DNA from: an uncultured Fusobacterium sp.
GTDB taxonomy: Bacteria; Fusobacteriota; Fusobacteriia; Fusobacteriales; Fusobacteriaceae
Assembly: GCA_900543175.1 (NCBI GenBank)
Contig: UQQO01000041.1
Span: 1-15,568 of the forward strand
Length of the DNA stretch: 15,568 nucleotides
Direction of reading: 5' to 3'
Part shown: positions 15,153-15,568 of the stretch, in pieces
How positions within the stretch are numbered: position 1 is the stretch's first letter
How the letters are laid out: each line of letters opens with the position of its first letter
Notes under the pieces: model-generated
What the model was told of the DNA's origin: nothing
Database searches by the model: none
What the model saw: the letters and a program-made list of their open reading frames with translations, nothing else
Position numbers and translations under genes: made by a program

Positions 15153-15473
15153 ATGGAGAAAGAATATGATATCGTTTTTATAAAGCCTTCAAAATTTGAG
15201 GACTGTACAAAATGTGTAGAGTATATAAAACAGGAAAAAATAGTACATATCAATCTATTTGATCTTAAAGAGGAGGAGTCACAAAGAATCCTTGATTACA
15301 TCAGTGGAGCTGTGTTTATTAAAGAGGGACAGATAGTAAATCCTGGAGAAAAGGTTTTCTGTACAATACCTAAAAACAAAAGTTTCTACTTTGATGATAG
15401 AGATAGAAGAGGTACACTAGATTCAAGATATGATGAAGAGGAAGAGATAATCCCTTCTTATAAAACAAAATAA
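15153..15473 (+). CDS. sepF: Short SepF-family cell division protein
   Basis: SepF polymerises on the membrane and tethers FtsZ in Gram-positive bacteria, cyanobacteria and archaea. The 106-residue protein contains the SepF core (about 3-80): YDIVFIKPSKFEDCTKCVEYI, a segment with VHINLFDLKEEESQRILDYISG, then a strand and turn with VFIKEGQIVNPGEKVFCTIP. An acidic tail (DEEEEI, about 94-99) follows. Canonical SepF is about 140-200 residues with an N-terminal amphipathic helix and linker; here the core begins almost at residue 1. In-frame sequence upstream reaches a stop at 15126 with no start codon, so the short form is not a mis-called start. GGAGAG (15141-15146) gives the ribosome binding site. 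Family call is good; a division role is inferred. Confidence 0.8.
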   Translation: MEKEYDIVFIKPSKFEDCTKCVEYIKQEKIVHINLFDLKEEESQRILDYISGAVFIKEGQIVNPGEKVFCTIPKNKSFYFDDRDRRGTLDSRYDEEEEIIPSYKTK

Positions 15474-15485
15474 TGATTTTAATTG

Positions 15486-15519
15486 GAGCTGTTGTAAATT
15501 AATTTACTCAGCTCTTTTT
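15486..15519 (+). terminator. Intrinsic terminator after sepF
   Basis: GAGCTG (15486-15491) pairs with CAGCTC (15509-15514); after a small T-T internal loop, GTAAA (15494-15498) pairs with TTTAC (15503-15507) around loop TTAA. Five T follow at 15515-15519. The remaining bases to the window end show only an AT-rich inverted repeat (AATCTT/AAGATT, 15548-15563). Confidence 0.8.
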
Positions 15520-15568
15520 CTATTTAACTATTATCTATAAACTAAATAATCTTTTATAAGATTTAATT

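Noticed and set aside
15548..15563. Inverted repeat AATCTT/AAGATT near the right edge
   Set aside because: It is short and AT-rich with no T-run in view, and the flanking gene is outside the window, so its role cannot be judged.

Overview
The window reads as a chromosomal segment from a Fusobacterium-like organism (phylum Fusobacteriota). This is inferred from the very AT-rich, AGA/GGA/TTA-biased codon use, the gene families present, and the coexistence of a lipid A-type acyltransferase (diderm envelope) with genes more familiar from Firmicutes (SepF, HPr kinase, RNase M5, RqcH, PASTA protein). No database search was possible, so genus and species are not proven. No tRNA, rRNA, CRISPR array, insertion sequence or phage gene was seen.

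Layout. Positions 1-337 hold the 3' end of an unrecognised gene, followed by a hairpin terminator. Operon 1 (about 498-5190, + strand) has a TTGATA-N17-TATCAT promoter, then a membrane-anchored protein with three PASTA domains and no kinase, rsgA, rpe, a MarR regulator with a FeoA-like tail, and rqcH, ending in a strong terminator. This matches the Firmicutes prkC-rsgA-rpe order with the kinase missing. rsgA has no ATG/GTG/TTG start that preserves its OB domain; it appears to start at ATA 1297. rnmV (RNase M5) follows with its own extended -10 promoter. Next is a strongly expressed exported flavoprotein resembling the flavin domain of flavocytochrome c fumarate reductase, with a near-perfect consensus promoter and a strong terminator.

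On the minus strand a LpxL/HtrB-type acyltransferase (7489-8376) converges with the flavoprotein gene and diverges from operon 2. Operon 2 (about 8450-15076, + strand) carries mtnN, folC, a Lys/Glu-rich single-pass membrane protein, a double-length HPr kinase, an NrnA-type DHH phosphoesterase and a CsgG-family lipoprotein. A short sepF with its own likely promoter and a terminator closes the window.

The most unusual object is the 642-residue HPr kinase gene. It is two HprK-like halves fused in frame. The N-terminal half has lost the ATP-binding P-loop but keeps the DRLGL and PVRRGRN motifs. The C-terminal half keeps the P-loop, HRLVADD and signature motif but has lost DRLGL and PVRRGRN. A good ribosome binding site and ATG lie exactly at the junction, so the catalytic half may also be made alone. 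Together the genes serve ribosome assembly and quality control (rsgA, rqcH, rnmV), central metabolism and its control (rpe, hprK, mtnN, folC), nucleotide recycling (nrnA) and envelope or division functions (PASTA protein, acyltransferase, CsgG lipoprotein, sepF).
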